From: Pegea sp. RAD2-039
Lineage: Eukaryota; Chordata; Thaliacea; Salpida; Salpidae
NCBI GenBank assembly: GCA_034620365.1
Contig: JAQGEQ010000287.1
Location: 310,001 to 374,000 of the forward strand
Reading direction: 5' to 3'
DNA: 64,000 bases
Of this stretch, positions 13,164 through 26,101 are shown one piece after another. The notes beneath the pieces are model-generated. The model ran no database searches. It was not told the DNA's origin and was given only the letters and a program-made list of their open reading frames with translations. The stretch's first letter is position 1, and every line of letters starts with the position of its first letter. Both the position numbers and the translations under genes were made by a program.

Positions 13164-13871
13164 CTAAGAAATATAACTTTCAGAATGATCATTATTGGAT
13201 TGCAATTGGTCTTGAGTAAACTTGACATAAGAACAATACTGTTCAGACAATTTTTCAACAAGCTTTTGTTCAAATTCATTACACAAATTTTCCTCTTGTG
13301 CTTTTAGCATACGATCACAAATCATGCACACTTGTTTAAGGGTAATATTAACAGTTTCTTTCTTCAAAACAGGACTTTCACTTCCATTTGAAGAGGGTTC
13401 TGCATCAGTTGTTTCAGTTTTAATTGGAGAAGAAGCAAGTTGGTTTAGAATAGTTTCTTCAGAAGTCCCAACATCGTCTTCTTCATGACGATGCTTTCGA
13501 CGCTTCAACCATTCAAACTCTTGGTAAACTAAATCAGCAATCTGGCTGTAGGTACGTTTACATTTTTTAGAGGCTTCTTCAAAAGGTTTACGAGCACTCT
13601 TAAAATCAGGCTGAGGTGGAAGCGAAGCAAATTTGGTTGGAGTTAAAGATGGTTCAGATGAAGAGATGCCACTCCAGAATTTCTTAGATGAGGATGCCAA
13701 CGACATTTTATCAAAGTTAACATTGAGGGAAGGCCCAACAAGGCGAGGTTGGAAGTTACATGGCCTCATCTTTTTCGATGGTGGTACAATCAAATTATCT
13801 TCTTTAATAGCTTGTTCAGGAGAATATGGTTCAAATTCATGGTGACGTTTGACAGCTATACTACATGCCAT
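13164..13871 (-). CDS. AKIRIN: Akirin, nuclear co-regulator of transcription
   Basis: This is a single uninterrupted frame of 235 residues from ATG. The N-terminus begins MAC and reads KRHHEFEP, as in akirins (MAC..LKR..(D/E)xE). A short basic stretch (PPSKKMRP, about residues 31-38) stands where the family has its KRRR nuclear localisation signal. The C-terminal third is the diagnostic part: TLKQVCMICDRML, then EKLSEQYCSYVKFTQDQL and the terminal SYIS, matching the family's KLAEQYDAFVKFT and final SY[VL]S. Akirins are small nuclear proteins that bridge transcription factors such as NF-kappaB to chromatin remodellers and support proteasome import. The middle is low-complexity and Ser-rich. 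The absence of introns is unusual for animal akirins. The ATG at 13871 is the only sensible start. Confidence 0.93.
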   Translation of the reverse strand: MACSIAVKRHHEFEPYSPEQAIKEDNLIVPPSKKMRPCNFQPRLVGPSLNVNFDKMSLASSSKKFWSGISSSEPSLTPTKFASLPPQPDFKSARKPFEEASKKCKRTYSQIADLVYQEFEWLKRRKHRHEEDDVGTSEETILNQLASSPIKTETTDAEPSSNGSESPVLKKETVNITLKQVCMICDRMLKAQEENLCNEFEQKLVEKLSEQYCSYVKFTQDQLQSNNDHSESYIS

Positions 13872-16800
13872 TTTATTTTTAGAAATTAGCCAAAATAAAC
13901 TTGAAATAAAACCTAAAAAGCATAAAAAATTTTATACAACTTTCATTATTACTTTATTTTCATGGTTAGGAATTTTATAAACACAAAGATTTTATTCAAA
14001 TTATATAAAAATAAGTGAAAAGAATAATCACATTTTATTTTAAAAAGTATGCTTTAAATATATTATTTATAAATATCATAAGTAATTTTAATTCTGTTTA
14101 AAGAATCATATTATTTAATATAAAAGCTTGTTCTGATTAAAAAAAGTAACCAAGATGAAAAACATTTTAAATTAAAGTAGTAATATATCACTCCACTAAA
14201 TATTAAATACAAATTTACATACAAAAAGATTAAATTGTCTATATAAGTTAACAATTTTCATAATCAAAACCAAAAAAATAAATTATCCTTTAACCAAAAA
14301 ATAATTTATAATCTAAGAAGTATTATTCATAAAAATAACAATATATAAAAGTTTAAACCTTATAACAAAAAAAGAACTACACATAGATCACATAGAATAA
14401 ACATGTTCTGTTTAACAACAATTCAAAAAGAAAACTTATCAAAAATTAGTTTCTTAAATATAACTTTATAAATACATTGCAAACTGTTATAAATAAAATC
14501 TATTACAAAATAAACAGCCCAAAGGCTTTAAATAATAAAGAATCTTATGAAGGCTTGGTAATTTAAAAGTATTTAAATAGATATAATACTTATATGAACA
14601 TAAAATTAAAAGAAAATAGCAATATTTATTTAGAAAGTTAACACTTCTAATTCTTGTTTAGTTTTACTTTCACCAAACAATCATAAACATATTATTTTCT
14701 AAGCTTATGGCTTATATGGAGATGACAAAGATAGAATTTTATCTTAAATGCAACTATACAGGTTTTAATTAAAGTCAATCACTCTATCAAGCAAATTTGA
14801 AGTTTATTGTTTCAAAAATTTATCTCACTAACTAACCAAAATAAATATATAAAAAATAACTACTAACTGCAGTTTAAAAATACTTATACTTAGGATAATA
14901 AATGACAAGAATATCAATGACCAATAATTGAAAATTATTATAAAGCTAGAAACAAAACTTCTTTTTATATACAATTTCTTTTCTATTATTATTTTAAAAC
15001 AAAAATATAGTCAAGTGAATAGATTTTCCATCAGAAACAAAAATAGTGACAGAAGTATACTGTAACTAAATTTATTTTGGGTAAATGACTTTTTTATTAA
15101 ATTGAGGATGCCAAATGGGTTGAAAAAAATAGCAGGTTCTATTTAAAAATAAGTATATAATTTAAAATACTGGGCAGCATTTTACAATCCTTTTCTTTCA
15201 AAAAGTAATTTTAAAATGTTTGAGGAGATACAACAAGATTATTCTGTTATAAAAAAAATTAAACATAAAAAGTTAAAAAAAAATTATTTAAAATACTGAA
15301 ATACTATAATTTAAAAAATATATTATTCATAAAAATGACCAACTTATGCACAACAGTAAGAATATACAGAACAAAAAAATCAAGACGATAATGACAAACC
15401 AAAGCAACATTACGAAACCTTGCATAACAACCAGTCATTAAAACAAACACAAAGAAATGAGTCTCTAAGGAAACTTATGAAGATAAAAGTCTAAAGATAT
15501 AATGACAACAGTAAAATTATTGATCGTTAAAGCGAATCGAATAGGTGACCATCTTAAAGTTGCGAACAAATGTACCCTGTATAATATCACACAGTAAAAT
15601 AGCCCTTATGCACCAACAGAATAAATTTAAGTAATTATTTACATACCAAAAACGAATTTAGTAAAAAAACTATCAGAAACTTATTTAAAAACAATTTTTT
15701 TTAATTTTTTTTACGGTGGTAGTTAAAAAAGAAAGTGATATTGATTTGGACTTATAACTCTTAAATTGTTGAAAGATCGTCTATTTACTTATTACTTCGT
15801 AAATATAACTTTCTAAAACAAGACAACAATATGTTATTGCTGTCAGCAAAAACTGTGGCAAATTTCAATGAAAGGTTTCAACTTATTTAGAGGCATATTA
15901 CCTACGACAGCCCAGTATTTCTTGTGATTTAAACAAAAATGTATATATAAGATAACTTATAATGTAAAATCGATGAAACCAAGCTAGCATTGCTCAAATT
16001 TTTAATGGTTTTGGTTTATTTATTAAAAACAGCTTCAAAATCTGACATAGGTGAACATTCTTCCTGTTCTTGAAAGTATTAAAATCTTGCTTCTTTGAGG
16101 CCACAAGACTCTTTAAAATTTAAATAAACTTTAAAAAGACAGGAGTGACATGATACTACCATTGATAGAGAAGTAGACAACAGATTGTCAATAGCAAACA
16201 CTTAGTTAACTCTTACTTAACTCTAAAAATGAATTTGGAGTTACTACCAAATGAAAATCATTGAAAAATTGGCCTATAAAGAGCTATTTTTTACCACAGT
16301 CTTACAGAATTGAGTCTTCAGTCTTATACAATCCATAACTTTATACAAGCCACTTACGACTTTGGGATATTTTTCATCAACATTACCTCAAAAGCATCGC
16401 CCACATCAGGAACTTTTTCTTTATTAAAGTTAAGTTACTCAACATTAAAAACACACTGTTAAGCAGACTTTGTTCGGTCGGTCGCGCTTTCGAGATAGAA
16501 AAAAGGCATTTACCCAAAATTGCATTACAAACTCTCATTCAGCCGCAGAAACAAAAGTGCTTAAAAAATACCCTGTAAAATCGTTATTGAATGAGTATAG
16601 ATATATATACAACACTCTCAGGTGTCCCAACTTTAAGAAGATTGTGTTGAATGAAAAAACGATCAGTACTATTTTACGATCTAAAGTATAAGTAAAATAT
16701 AAAGTTCAAAGAAAATAAGGATTTCACTGTCACTCAGCAGACTAATTTATCACATCCCTGTAAAAATACAGCTCTGTGTGCTATTTGCACAAGAGCTTAT

Positions 16801-18629
16801 TAGGTCATTAAACAGTAATTCTACTTCTTATACTTCCTCCTACCACTTTTTTAGTGTATATGTTTGAACGTACTTCTCATCGTCTCATATTATATATGCA
16901 TATTATGCTCTATCTTTAAACCTCGAACTACTGTAAATAAAAATATTTTATTTAGCTAGGTATAATCCTTATTTTCCTTATGTTTATTTCTACTTTTCTG
17001 ATATATTTTTGAAGCACATCCTTTTTCAGGTCCTATGCTCAACTTTCTCTAAACCAACTTTCTATAAAGAATTTATGCCTTTAAAAAATTAAAACAAAAT
17101 TCAATCTGTGATTGCTACTTAACATCCTTAGAATACCATCAAGAGACTAAACACGTTCATGACAACGATTTTTATTTTATCAATTATGCCCTATGGTTGT
17201 AGGCAAAATACTGTAGGTTAATTTAATTAAAACACTGGATAAAGTACCCAAAAAGGTACCCGGCTCACAAAATAAACTATTGAGATAACTTACCCCTTTC
17301 AGCACTATGAAACAATTATTTGTTTATTAATCATGAATTATAAGAAATTGTTTGTTTTTCTGGTTTGATAAAAAATACATGTCTTTTTATTTCATATAGT
17401 AGAACTTTGAAAATTTTTTATATACTATTCATTACTTTAAAAATTTTGGTTTTAGCTGCCTGTTTTCACAGCTTATTAAAGGAATTAAATAAAATTTCTG
17501 AGCATATATTAATCGTTGATTTATAAAAGGTTTTCTTGTATGAGTTAAATCAAAAATATATGCAAGCTGCTGGTTAACGGAAATCAATTGTAGTTAAATA
17601 TTTAAGTATCAGTTGTTTGATACCTTTAATGAAACATTTATCACAGAATTAACTTCTTACAAACTATTTTTAAGCTATATTATATTTATAACTAAAGTCT
17701 ATTTTTTTAATTAGTAACACTGAAAGTTTACAAAATGCTTTTTTGTTTTTAAATAAATTTGTAAGTCTTTCCTCAAAACAAAGGTCAATTTATTTGGATA
17801 ACTTGTTAATACAAAAAGCTATTTATTTGTGTAATTATAAAAAAAAATTGCATTACTCTGATATTTTATACTTTTATTTTACTAAAAACTTCATATTATT
17901 TACACATCTGCAATCATATGCATTTAAATAAAACAATTTGAATAAACCTTTTTGATAGAATTGATAAGACAGAAGATTAAGCAAATTTTATAAGATAAAG
18001 CTTATGCCATGTTTTCTACATAAAGATTAAACAATTTAGTCTATTATTCTAAGTTGCTTATATCACTATGAAATTACTTGGTTAAGATGTATTGATGAGT
18101 AAGCTGTGTTTTATATTACAAATATTTTTGCCAACAAGATTCATCATTGTTTTATTTCACAAATAATTATAATTAAGTTTTGTACTATCTAGAGTTTATA
18201 ACCTTATAGTGACTTCCTTTAGTTGTAATTATTTTAATTTTGTATTATTAGTCCTCTTTTATAAACTTTTTCTCATGTAATCTTAATATTTGACTATAAA
18301 ACTTTATGTTTATAATGTGGTTTGTTATTAGTTTATACTATTCAGTTTTGACATATCATATTACTACTTTTAATCAATGTTTAAAAATAAACATCAATTC
18401 AGTTTTAATTTTTTGTAATAGATTAACTGATTAATTCTATTTTTTGCAGTTTCAGTAATGTGTAAAAAGACATAGTGAAATAAATTAGTTTTAATTTTAA
18501 TTTGTTATGTTTAAAATATGATATTTTATATTCAAGTTTTAAATATTCTCATAGTTATGAATATTAGTTTATAAAATTATTTCATGATCTAAGAACTTTT
18601 TATTTTTAGCTGGATTCTATTTTTTAAGT
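13872..18629. other. Long gene-free AT-rich stretch
   Basis: This lies between the divergent Akirin (-) and NT5DC (+) genes, so both promoters are within it. The frames at 16470-16691 (TTG start) and 17743-17931 have no recognisable domain and no splice partners I could find. A polypyrimidine run and AG at 18600-18609, 20 bases before the NT5DC start codon, could be the 3' end of a 5' UTR intron or an outron. Confidence 0.5.
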
Positions 18630-20491
18630 ATGCTACTTAAGAAAAACTTCCTACATAAAATTGTGGCCACAAATTTGAATAGTTTTAATATATTTCAATC
18701 TTCTTCTATTCGTTTTCAATCTGGATACAATTCAAATCAAGAATTTTTACAGAGCCGTTATAATAAACTGAAGCAATTGATATCATCAAATCATAAACAA
18801 CATTTTAATATCAATCAAAATGATATATTTGCAATTAACCAAATTAATTTACGTGAAATTAATGTTTATGGGTTTGATTATGATTATACATTAGCTCCAT
18901 ATGAAGATGAGATGCAATTATTCATATATAAAAATGCACTTCAAAATTTAGTGGACCATTTTCATTTTCCTTCAGAACTTTTACATTTACCTTTCCAACC
19001 CAACTTTTGCATACGTGGTCTTCATTATGATGTTAATAGAAGTTTAATGATGAAAGTTGATGCTTTCCACATTATACAACAAGGGTCAGTTTATCGTGGA
19101 CTACAACAACTTGAAGTTGAAGAGGTAAACCACTTTAACAAAAATCTTCATTCATTTTTTATACTTTTAGATATTTTACTTTCTTATGACTTCTAACTTT
19201 GATAATCAGATTTTTTTTTGCCAGATGATATATTATTATTATATATTTATATATTGGCAGGTACTCCAGTTATTTGAAGGGAGGCGTCATATTCCCAAGC
19301 ATATTTTAGATCAGTCTTTTTCTGAGGGTAGTGAACTTCTTAAGCAATTGATGGATGTTTTTTCCATTCCTGAAATGATGTTACTTGCCAATGTTGTAGA
19401 TTATTTCGATCATAAAAAAATGGTTTATGATCCAAAGATACTTTTTGCAAATGTCCAACAGTCTGTCAGACATGTTCATGTTAGTGGTCAATTGTTTGAA
19501 GAAGTTTCATTAAATATTGAAAAATATTTGGTGAAAGATAGTCTTAAAGATTTAATTAATCATCTTAAATCATCCCAAAAGACTTTATTTCTGATTACAA
19601 ACAGTGGGTTTGAGTTTGTTGATAGAGGTATGAAGTTTATTGCTGGTTCAGACTGGAGAGATGCTTTTGACTTGATCATAGTAAATGCAAGAAAACCTTC
19701 ATTTTTTCACAAAGGTAAACGACCTTTCAGACAAGTCATCACTCCTCATATATCTCCTGAGGTATCTTGGGAACGAATTAACTCCTTTCAACAGCATGGA
19801 GTTTACTGTGAAGGAAGTATCAGTGAATTAATGTCAATATCCGGCTGGCATCACAATGAAGTATTGTACTTTGGTGATCAAATATACAATGATCTTGCTG
19901 ACGTGACTTTTTATTACGGATGGCGAACTGGAGCTGTTATTCCTGAATTAATTAATGAAATTGATGGCATTAACTCGAAAATGTATCACGATTCAATTAT
20001 GTGGTTACAGGCACTCGAGCAATTGCTGGAAAGGATGCAGGTGAGAGGCGATTAGCTTTTTATTCTTTGTCTTCATCGGCAGAATCACATTGCAATCTTA
20101 TTTATTATGATTTGTGTGAACTAGTATTGTTAACTTGTACAAATTGTTGCAGATTTATCGAGATGCTGAAAGCCAGCAATTAATTACGGATTGGCTACAT
20201 GAACGAGAAAGTATCAAAGTCCGAGTCAAAGATATCTTTAATCCTTACTTTGGTTCCATCTTCCGTTCTCACCTAGCTCCTTCCTTCTTTTCATCTCGTC
20301 TTTGCCGAATCGCTGATATCTATACTTCATCAGTTACGAATCTCGTCAATTATAACTTGGATCATTTTTTCTTTCCGCATCGATCTAATCTACCTCATGA
20401 AAGAATCATCAATTTAGTTGATGTAAAAGATGATGACAAGATCATCAATGGGTTAGATAACAAGAAGCCATCTTCTAACTGTGGAAGATAG
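18630..20491 (+). CDS. NT5DC2/NT5DC3-type 5'-nucleotidase domain protein (HAD superfamily), mitochondrial
   Basis: Three exons, 18630-19124, 19261-20040 and 20153-20491, join in frame (phase 0) to 537 residues. The N-terminus is basic, Ser-rich and free of acidic residues for about 35 positions, as expected of a mitochondrial presequence. HAD motif I is GFDYDYTLAPY with Asp83 and Asp85. Motif II is LITNSG. The motif III/IV area is LYFGDQIYNDLAD followed by YGWRTGAVIPEL. Other family matches are VYRGLQQL, MKVDAFHII, SFVDRGM, DWRDAFDLIIV, KPSFF, ALEQLLERMQ, YRDAES and FGSIFRS. This is the cN-II-like NT5DC group, whose substrates are poorly defined; a nucleotide monophosphatase role is inferred from the fold. 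I cannot separate NT5DC2 from NT5DC3. The ATG is chosen because it precedes the presequence. Confidence 0.93.
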
Positions 20492-22267
20492 TTCCTTATC
20501 TTTTTTATTTCATTTGATGTTTGTTTTTTATCAACTAAATCTTGCAACTTTTGCTTCTGTTACTATGTTTTGTTGAACTTAATATTTTGAACTTTATTTA
20601 TGGATTCAATTGATGTAAGATTCAGCTGTTTAAATATAAGACTCACGGCCGTTTTTCTTGTTATTTTTTTATATTGATCATCATTTCTTGTATCAGTGTT
20701 TTTTACTTCTATATTAAGTATATTTATCAATTGATTTCTGAATAGTGTTAATTTTATATAAGACTGAGAAAGTTGTAAAAGTATATTGTAGATTAAAAGA
20801 TATGAACATTTTGGTACAATCTGAAATTTCGTAGTTGATCAAATCTAATTAGATTGTAATTTCTGGTAAACATTTCATCTGAAGGGCTTTAATTGACAAA
20901 TGTATAGTTGAAACATTATCTAATGATTAGTAGTTGAAAAATTTTACTAGATGCTTGGAGTAAGGAAATCTCAAGGATATTTGCAAGTTTACTATACAAC
21001 CCATCTTAATGACTCATCTAGTAAGAAGTCAACAAACTTTTTGAAACGTAAACTTTCATGACTAGACAAGTTTGAAACAGATCATATTGTAGAATTCAAC
21101 ACTCGTGTAAACACACCTGCTACAAAAATTTAATTTTGTTATTGTCTGACAGCACCTTCGCTTATGTTCAAACCTTTTTATAGCTTAGAGTGTCATGTCG
21201 TCAACATTTTAGAATCATTTGACTTATGATATATATAAAACTTTATTAAAATGTTTTTTAAATTTGGATTATTGACATTGCAAAGTATACGTGTAAAGTA
21301 GAAATATAAATATATTTCTGAGTCATCTTTTGTAAACAAACGTACAACCATATATCAAACAAAATATCGAGTCTAGTTAACTGGTTATGATGTTTAAAAG
21401 TTTATTATCAAAACCCTCAGAAAATTGAGTTTGTATCGAGTACTTCAATAATTTAACTAGTTTGCTCATACAGTAAAATATTTACTTTATGATAAGCTGT
21501 TTTATAGATTATGAAGACAGCAGCTGTCATTTATTCGTTTTAGAACAAGTAAATACTATAAAACTATATTTACAGAAACATAATTATTAGACTAACATCA
21601 GCTTAATAGGGCTTCTTTAATTATTTTTTACAAAAACTGTTACAGCTGTAAAACTAACATTACTTTAGTAGCATAATATAATTGCTTTTATAGCTATTTT
21701 TATAAAAGTTAAAATTTCTTTTTATTGCATTTTTTAGGAGAATATCTGTTACGATTGACGTAAGTTCGAATCCTAAACCTTTTCTACAAAGAAGCACAAA
21801 AATTTTTGTAAGTTCAGTTTCTTTAGATTGGTAGTTTTAGTCATAAAGTTTTTTACATTTAAGTACCAATCTCAGCAAGTGTTTATTTAAAATTTCCTAC
21901 TTTTACTTAAAATTTGAACAAATGCTGCCAAAAATTTAAATCAAAGTAATTGTCATCGAGCCAGCTAAAAATGCAGCATCGGTCGTGTTTGAAAATCATA
22001 CTGGTGACAATTGAGTAAATAAAAGTTTTATCTTTGCATAAAAAAATTAAATTCTGAATTTTTGCTAACTAAAAAAAACTAAATAAGAAATTTTCTTAAT
22101 CGTCATCATTTATTAATTCTATGTTACTTTTCGTGTGTTTCACACAGAAAGTCATCATTTGCTTAAGTACTCTTGTGTTCTATTTTTTAACTACTATTTT
22201 AAACTAAAAAGTGATACTTATAGATAGTTTGAAGACCTTTTTGTTTGTAGAAACAAAAGATTATAAG
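20492..22267. other. Intergenic region between NT5DC and DNase I genes
   Basis: No gene is supported. Around 21766-21778 there is an isolated box-B-like string (AGTTCGAATCCTA) without a matching box A at the right distance. A polypyrimidine run with AG at about 22240-22248, 20 bases before the DNase start, could be a splice acceptor for an upstream non-coding exon or a spliced leader. Confidence 0.45.
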
Positions 22268-23735
22268 ATGAAAGTTAATATATGTCTCTTATTACTTTTT
22301 TGTACTGTCTGGAGTTTGGCTACAGCTGATTCACTTCTTATTGGAGCTTTCAATATACAAATATTTGGAAGGTCGAAAATGGACAAGCCTGAAGTTGTCG
22401 ATATCTTAACAAAAGTAATTCAATTAAAAAAATTCTAGAATTTTATAATAAAATTTGGAAACACTTTTGTACATTTCTTAATTATTCTGAGTGTTTCAAG
22501 TATTATTTTGATGTTACTTCAGATAGTAAATCGTTATGACATTGTAATGATTCAAGAAATTCGAGACTCTTCCCAAGAGTCACTTCCAGAACTAGTGGAT
22601 GAAGTTAACAAAATGTCTTCTCACAATTATAATTATGTAGTTAGCATGAGAACTGGACGTACAAGCAACAAAGAACAATATGGATATATATACAGGTAGT
22701 AACATATGTTTAAAAATTGTTTTTTTCAAATGCCTTTTCAATACATTTCAATATCTTCTAGAACAGATAAAGTTTCAGTTATATCTACCTATCAATACCC
22801 TGATACAAGAGACACTTTTGAAAGAGAGCCATTTACTGTTCAGTTTCGTAGATTAGATGGAAACTTCAGTAATTTTTTTGAATTTTGACTTTTTTTAAGT
22901 TTGGTAGCTATCATTGAATATTTTTTTTTTATTTTAAGATGGACCACGTGATTTCACGTACATTAGTTTGCATTCAAAGCCAGATGATGCTGACAATGAA
23001 ATTAGCGCAATGGTTGAAGTCTATGACATAGTTCAAAGAATTTACGGAGATGTACGTAACTTAAAGAAGACACAAATAAAGATACATGTTATAAGAATCA
23101 ATTGTAAACACAGGAGTCTATTTTAGCCGGAGATTTCAATGCCGATTGTAACTATGTTTGTAAATCGTGTTGGGACGATATAAATTTATGGACTGATGAT
23201 CGATTTAAGTGGTTGCTTGGCAATGATGCCGATACAACTGTTTCTTCGACTGATTGCGCTTATGATAGGTAAAATAATAATAAAAAGTTTATTTATAATC
23301 TTTTAATATATATTCAGTTATTATTCTATTTCAATAAAAGATTTTTAACTCTGTAATCTTAAGGATTGTTGTTACTGGAGATAAAGTAATTGAAAACTCT
23401 CGACAAGCACAAGTGTTCAGATTTGATTTAGAGTATGGATTGTCCTACGAACAAGTAATCGAATTAATCTCTCATTATTTCATTTAATTTTTTTTATCTA
23501 CTTTAAATAAATACTATCAATGCTAAAAGACTTTTTATATTCAGTGAACTCATAAATATTAAAATCCAGTTAACATTTGTTAAGTTCTTGTTGTTCAAGT
23601 AATTATGAGCCTTGCTAAGCTCTTCATCATTTCAGTATACAACTGAAGAAGACATCATTTAAAGACAAAATTTATTTTATTTTACAGACTGCTGATGTAT
23701 CTGACCATTACCCAGTAGAATTCAAATTGTATTGA
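22268..23735 (+). CDS. Secreted deoxyribonuclease I
   Basis: Seven exons, 22268-22414, 22523-22695, 22762-22868, 22939-23051, 23114-23268, 23364-23454 and 23688-23735, give 277 residues, close to the usual length of about 280. The ATG at 22268 is preferred over an upstream in-frame GTG because it starts a clean signal peptide (MKVNICLLLLF...ATA). The catalytic and metal residues of the DNase I fold are all present: Asn29 (FNIQIFG), Glu61 (QEIRD), His154 (SLHSKP), Asp187 and Asn189 (GDFNADC), Asp231 (CAYDR), and Asp268 with His269 (SDHYPVEF). The Cys pair in FNADC and DCAYDR matches the conserved structural disulphide. The protein has no C-terminal tail or membrane anchor. It should be an active secreted Ca/Mg-dependent endonuclease acting on extracellular or ingested DNA. 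Confidence 0.95.
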
Positions 23736-25267
23736 AAAAATTGAGTTTTCATTTCATAATGTACATATACAATTAGTTCAGTTGTAATTTGACTCAAAAA
23801 TATTTAGCAAATTCTAATTAAGTTTGTAAATTTAAGCGGTGTCTTTAGTGATTATACATCTATTTATAGTTTGAATTTGTCTTTAACCTTACAACAAAAT
23901 CTAAATAAAACTCTTTTAAATAAATTGATATAAGGATTTCAAAATATACAATAATTATCATGTACTTATGATTGTTGATAAGTGAAAATTATATCGTCTT
24001 TTATAAGTCTTCCACTAAAACATCAAATTGGTTCTATTTTCTTATGACCTGATTCTCTAGTTGCGCAATAAGAACTTTTGCTTGAATGACAAAAAGTTGG
24101 TTCAAACCCCAGATCAAGTTAAATAGAAGTAGCAGAACAAAGTTTGGTTGACTTGATGTTTAATTCTCTTTCATCTCCAAACACTAAGTCTTGATCGAGT
24201 TAAAAATTTTCAAATGAAGAGGTGTTGCGCTTAGAGGAGAACGGTGAATAAAACTTCAATGTTTTTAACGTTCAGCAATGTGGCTGTTGAAAACGATATA
24301 AGTTGATTTTTAACTTTTATCTAATACTTCAATTTGTTACTCAACCTATTTAATTGTCATTTGCTTCAAATTAAATTACATTTTGGAAAAAACTATTCGA
24401 TTTTTATCATACTATCTAATTAAAATCAAATAAAAAATTCAAACTGGATCATATTTGATAAAATTAAGTTTTTTAAGTAAAATATAAAAAATAACTTTTT
24501 TGATTTAACTGAATAAGTTCTTTTCGTAAAAAATATTTTGATAAATGCATAAGTTGTTTTGGTTAGAATTATTTTTAAATAAAATCAAAAAGAATTTTGA
24601 TTTTTTATAGAGTTTGGGTAATATATTCCAAAACGCTTGTTTATCGACCACTAAGTCTAAAGTTCTTATACTAACGAGCGCAAGTTTCTTACAATGTGTA
24701 AACCTATTCAATAACCTTTTAAATTACTTTCTGATCCACATGATTCTGTATTAAAAAGTAGTCTGACAATAGACAAAGACTTTATTGTCTGAGTTATTAT
24801 GGAACTTTTTACTAAGATGCTTAAAAGTATAATAACAGATAAGCATGAAAACTACCATCTGACTATCTTAACACAATTACAGACAAATATAATGCAGTAG
24901 CGTCGTTCCAGTGGTAATTCAAATAACTTGTTTTGATGGGACAATTGTTAAATCTGCGGTAAACGCAAGCTAAGGGTTGCATCAGAATACAATTTTTATG
25001 GACCAAATTTGTCTTTTAAACTTTTAAATTATGTATGAAAGTAAGAAACTGAATTAAATTTAAAAAGAAATCAATTTAAAAGTTTCAAAAAAACTCATAA
25101 AATGCTTTTGTCTATCGATAATATTAAGATTGAATGAATCACAGAAGAGTTTTGCAATATATGACATGGTTGTCATAGCAATATCGCCGGTTTATTCATT
25201 TTGTGTAAATCATCGTCTTTTTCAGTAAAAAAATGTTGAAATAAAATTTTGTACAGAGATAATGTTG
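23736..25267. other. Intergenic region after DNase I
   Basis: No coding support. At about 24099-24109 there is a good box-B string (GGTTCAAACCC), but the preceding bases do not fold as a tRNA and box A is poor, so at most it is a decayed tRNA-derived repeat. The minus-strand frame 24505-24711 has no recognisable content. Confidence 0.45.
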
Positions 25268-26101
25268 TCAGCATGAGTGACTTGTAAAAAAAGAATGTTC
25301 AAGTATTTTATCAGCACTTGGTCGAGCTGAAGGTCTAACGTTTAGAAGTTTCTTTAATAAATCCATCGCATTTAAGTCTTGAATCTCTTTTGTGAAAGAA
25401 CAGTAATGACCATCCTTCCATTGACGAAAGTTTATGCATTCCTCAAGAGGACAGTCCCAAGGTTCAAAACCAAACAACATGACCATCAGTAATATTCCAG
25501 CAGACCAAATATCCACTGGAATTCCTTTATGTTTCTTTTGATTATAAGCTTCTGGTGCTAAAAAGGTTACAGTTCCATATGAGTAATCATAAACGTTTTC
25601 ATTCCCAAATTTGTCATAATTAAAAGTTGCAAATTTGAAATCAGAAAGCTTAGCTACATTATCTTTACAAATCAAAACATTTGAGTAATCTATTGAACGA
25701 TGTATAATGCCTTTGTGGTGGATGTATCTGATACCTTTAATGACTTGTTCAAACCAACGTTTTGCTAAACAAGTATCTATTCGTTTTATATCTAAAACTT
25801 TAATGAATAAGCTACCTTCTTCTGCATACTCCATTATCAGATATGAAAGATGATTTACTTTCGTATAAGAAAAATAGTTTAAAATATTGGGATGTTTTAA
25901 ATCTAATGCAATTTTGTGAGATTCTTCCTTAATATTTTCAAGTTCATATTTAGTTCTCAACCCAAATACTTTAATCGCTACTACATTGTTCTTTTCTTTT
26001 TCAACCGATTTATAGATTGGACCATAACTTCCATTTTCTATTATGCTATCTAATGATATCTGTCCAATGTCCTCAATATTCAAATACTTCGCAGGCTCCA
26101 T
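25268..26101 (-). CDS. CHK1-like pseudokinase (kinase domain only)
   Basis: A 277-residue intronless frame; the ATG at 26101 is used because the longer frame starts at TTG. It is a full-length protein kinase domain with the ATP-site lysine kept (VAIK, Lys44). Other key residues are lost: the glycine loop reads ENGSYG, HRD is HRS (Ser136 in place of the catalytic Asp), the catalytic-loop Lys is Asp138 (HRSIDYSN), and DFG is DFK. GT...LAPE and PVDIWSAGI are normal. Similarity is closest to CHK1: ENIKEE, EYAEEGSLF, IPVDIWSAGILLMVMLFG, then PWDCPLEEC and a following WKDG match the CHK1 segment around PWDQPSDSC and DWKEK. The CHK1 linker and KA1 domain are absent. It is predicted to be catalytically dead, perhaps a scaffold or decoy. 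It lies 4.7 kb from the kinase array, on the opposite strand to most members. Confidence 0.85.
   Translation of the reverse strand: MEPAKYLNIEDIGQISLDSIIENGSYGPIYKSVEKEKNNVVAIKVFGLRTKYELENIKEESHKIALDLKHPNILNYFSYTKVNHLSYLIMEYAEEGSLFIKVLDIKRIDTCLAKRWFEQVIKGIRYIHHKGIIHRSIDYSNVLICKDNVAKLSDFKFATFNYDKFGNENVYDYSYGTVTFLAPEAYNQKKHKGIPVDIWSAGILLMVMLFGFEPWDCPLEECINFRQWKDGHYCSFTKEIQDLNAMDLLKKLLNVRPSARPSADKILEHSFFTSHSC

Noticed and set aside
16470-16691. Basic 73-residue frame between Akirin and NT5DC
   Set aside because: TTG start, no domain, no splice partners; not distinguishable from chance.
21735-21790. Possible tRNA or SINE around AGTTCGAATCCTA
   Set aside because: The required box A at about 30-60 bases upstream is missing and no stems pair.
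24040-24115. Possible tRNA gene around the box-B string GGTTCAAACCC
   Set aside because: No acceptor or anticodon stems form and box A is poor; at best a decayed tRNA-derived repeat.
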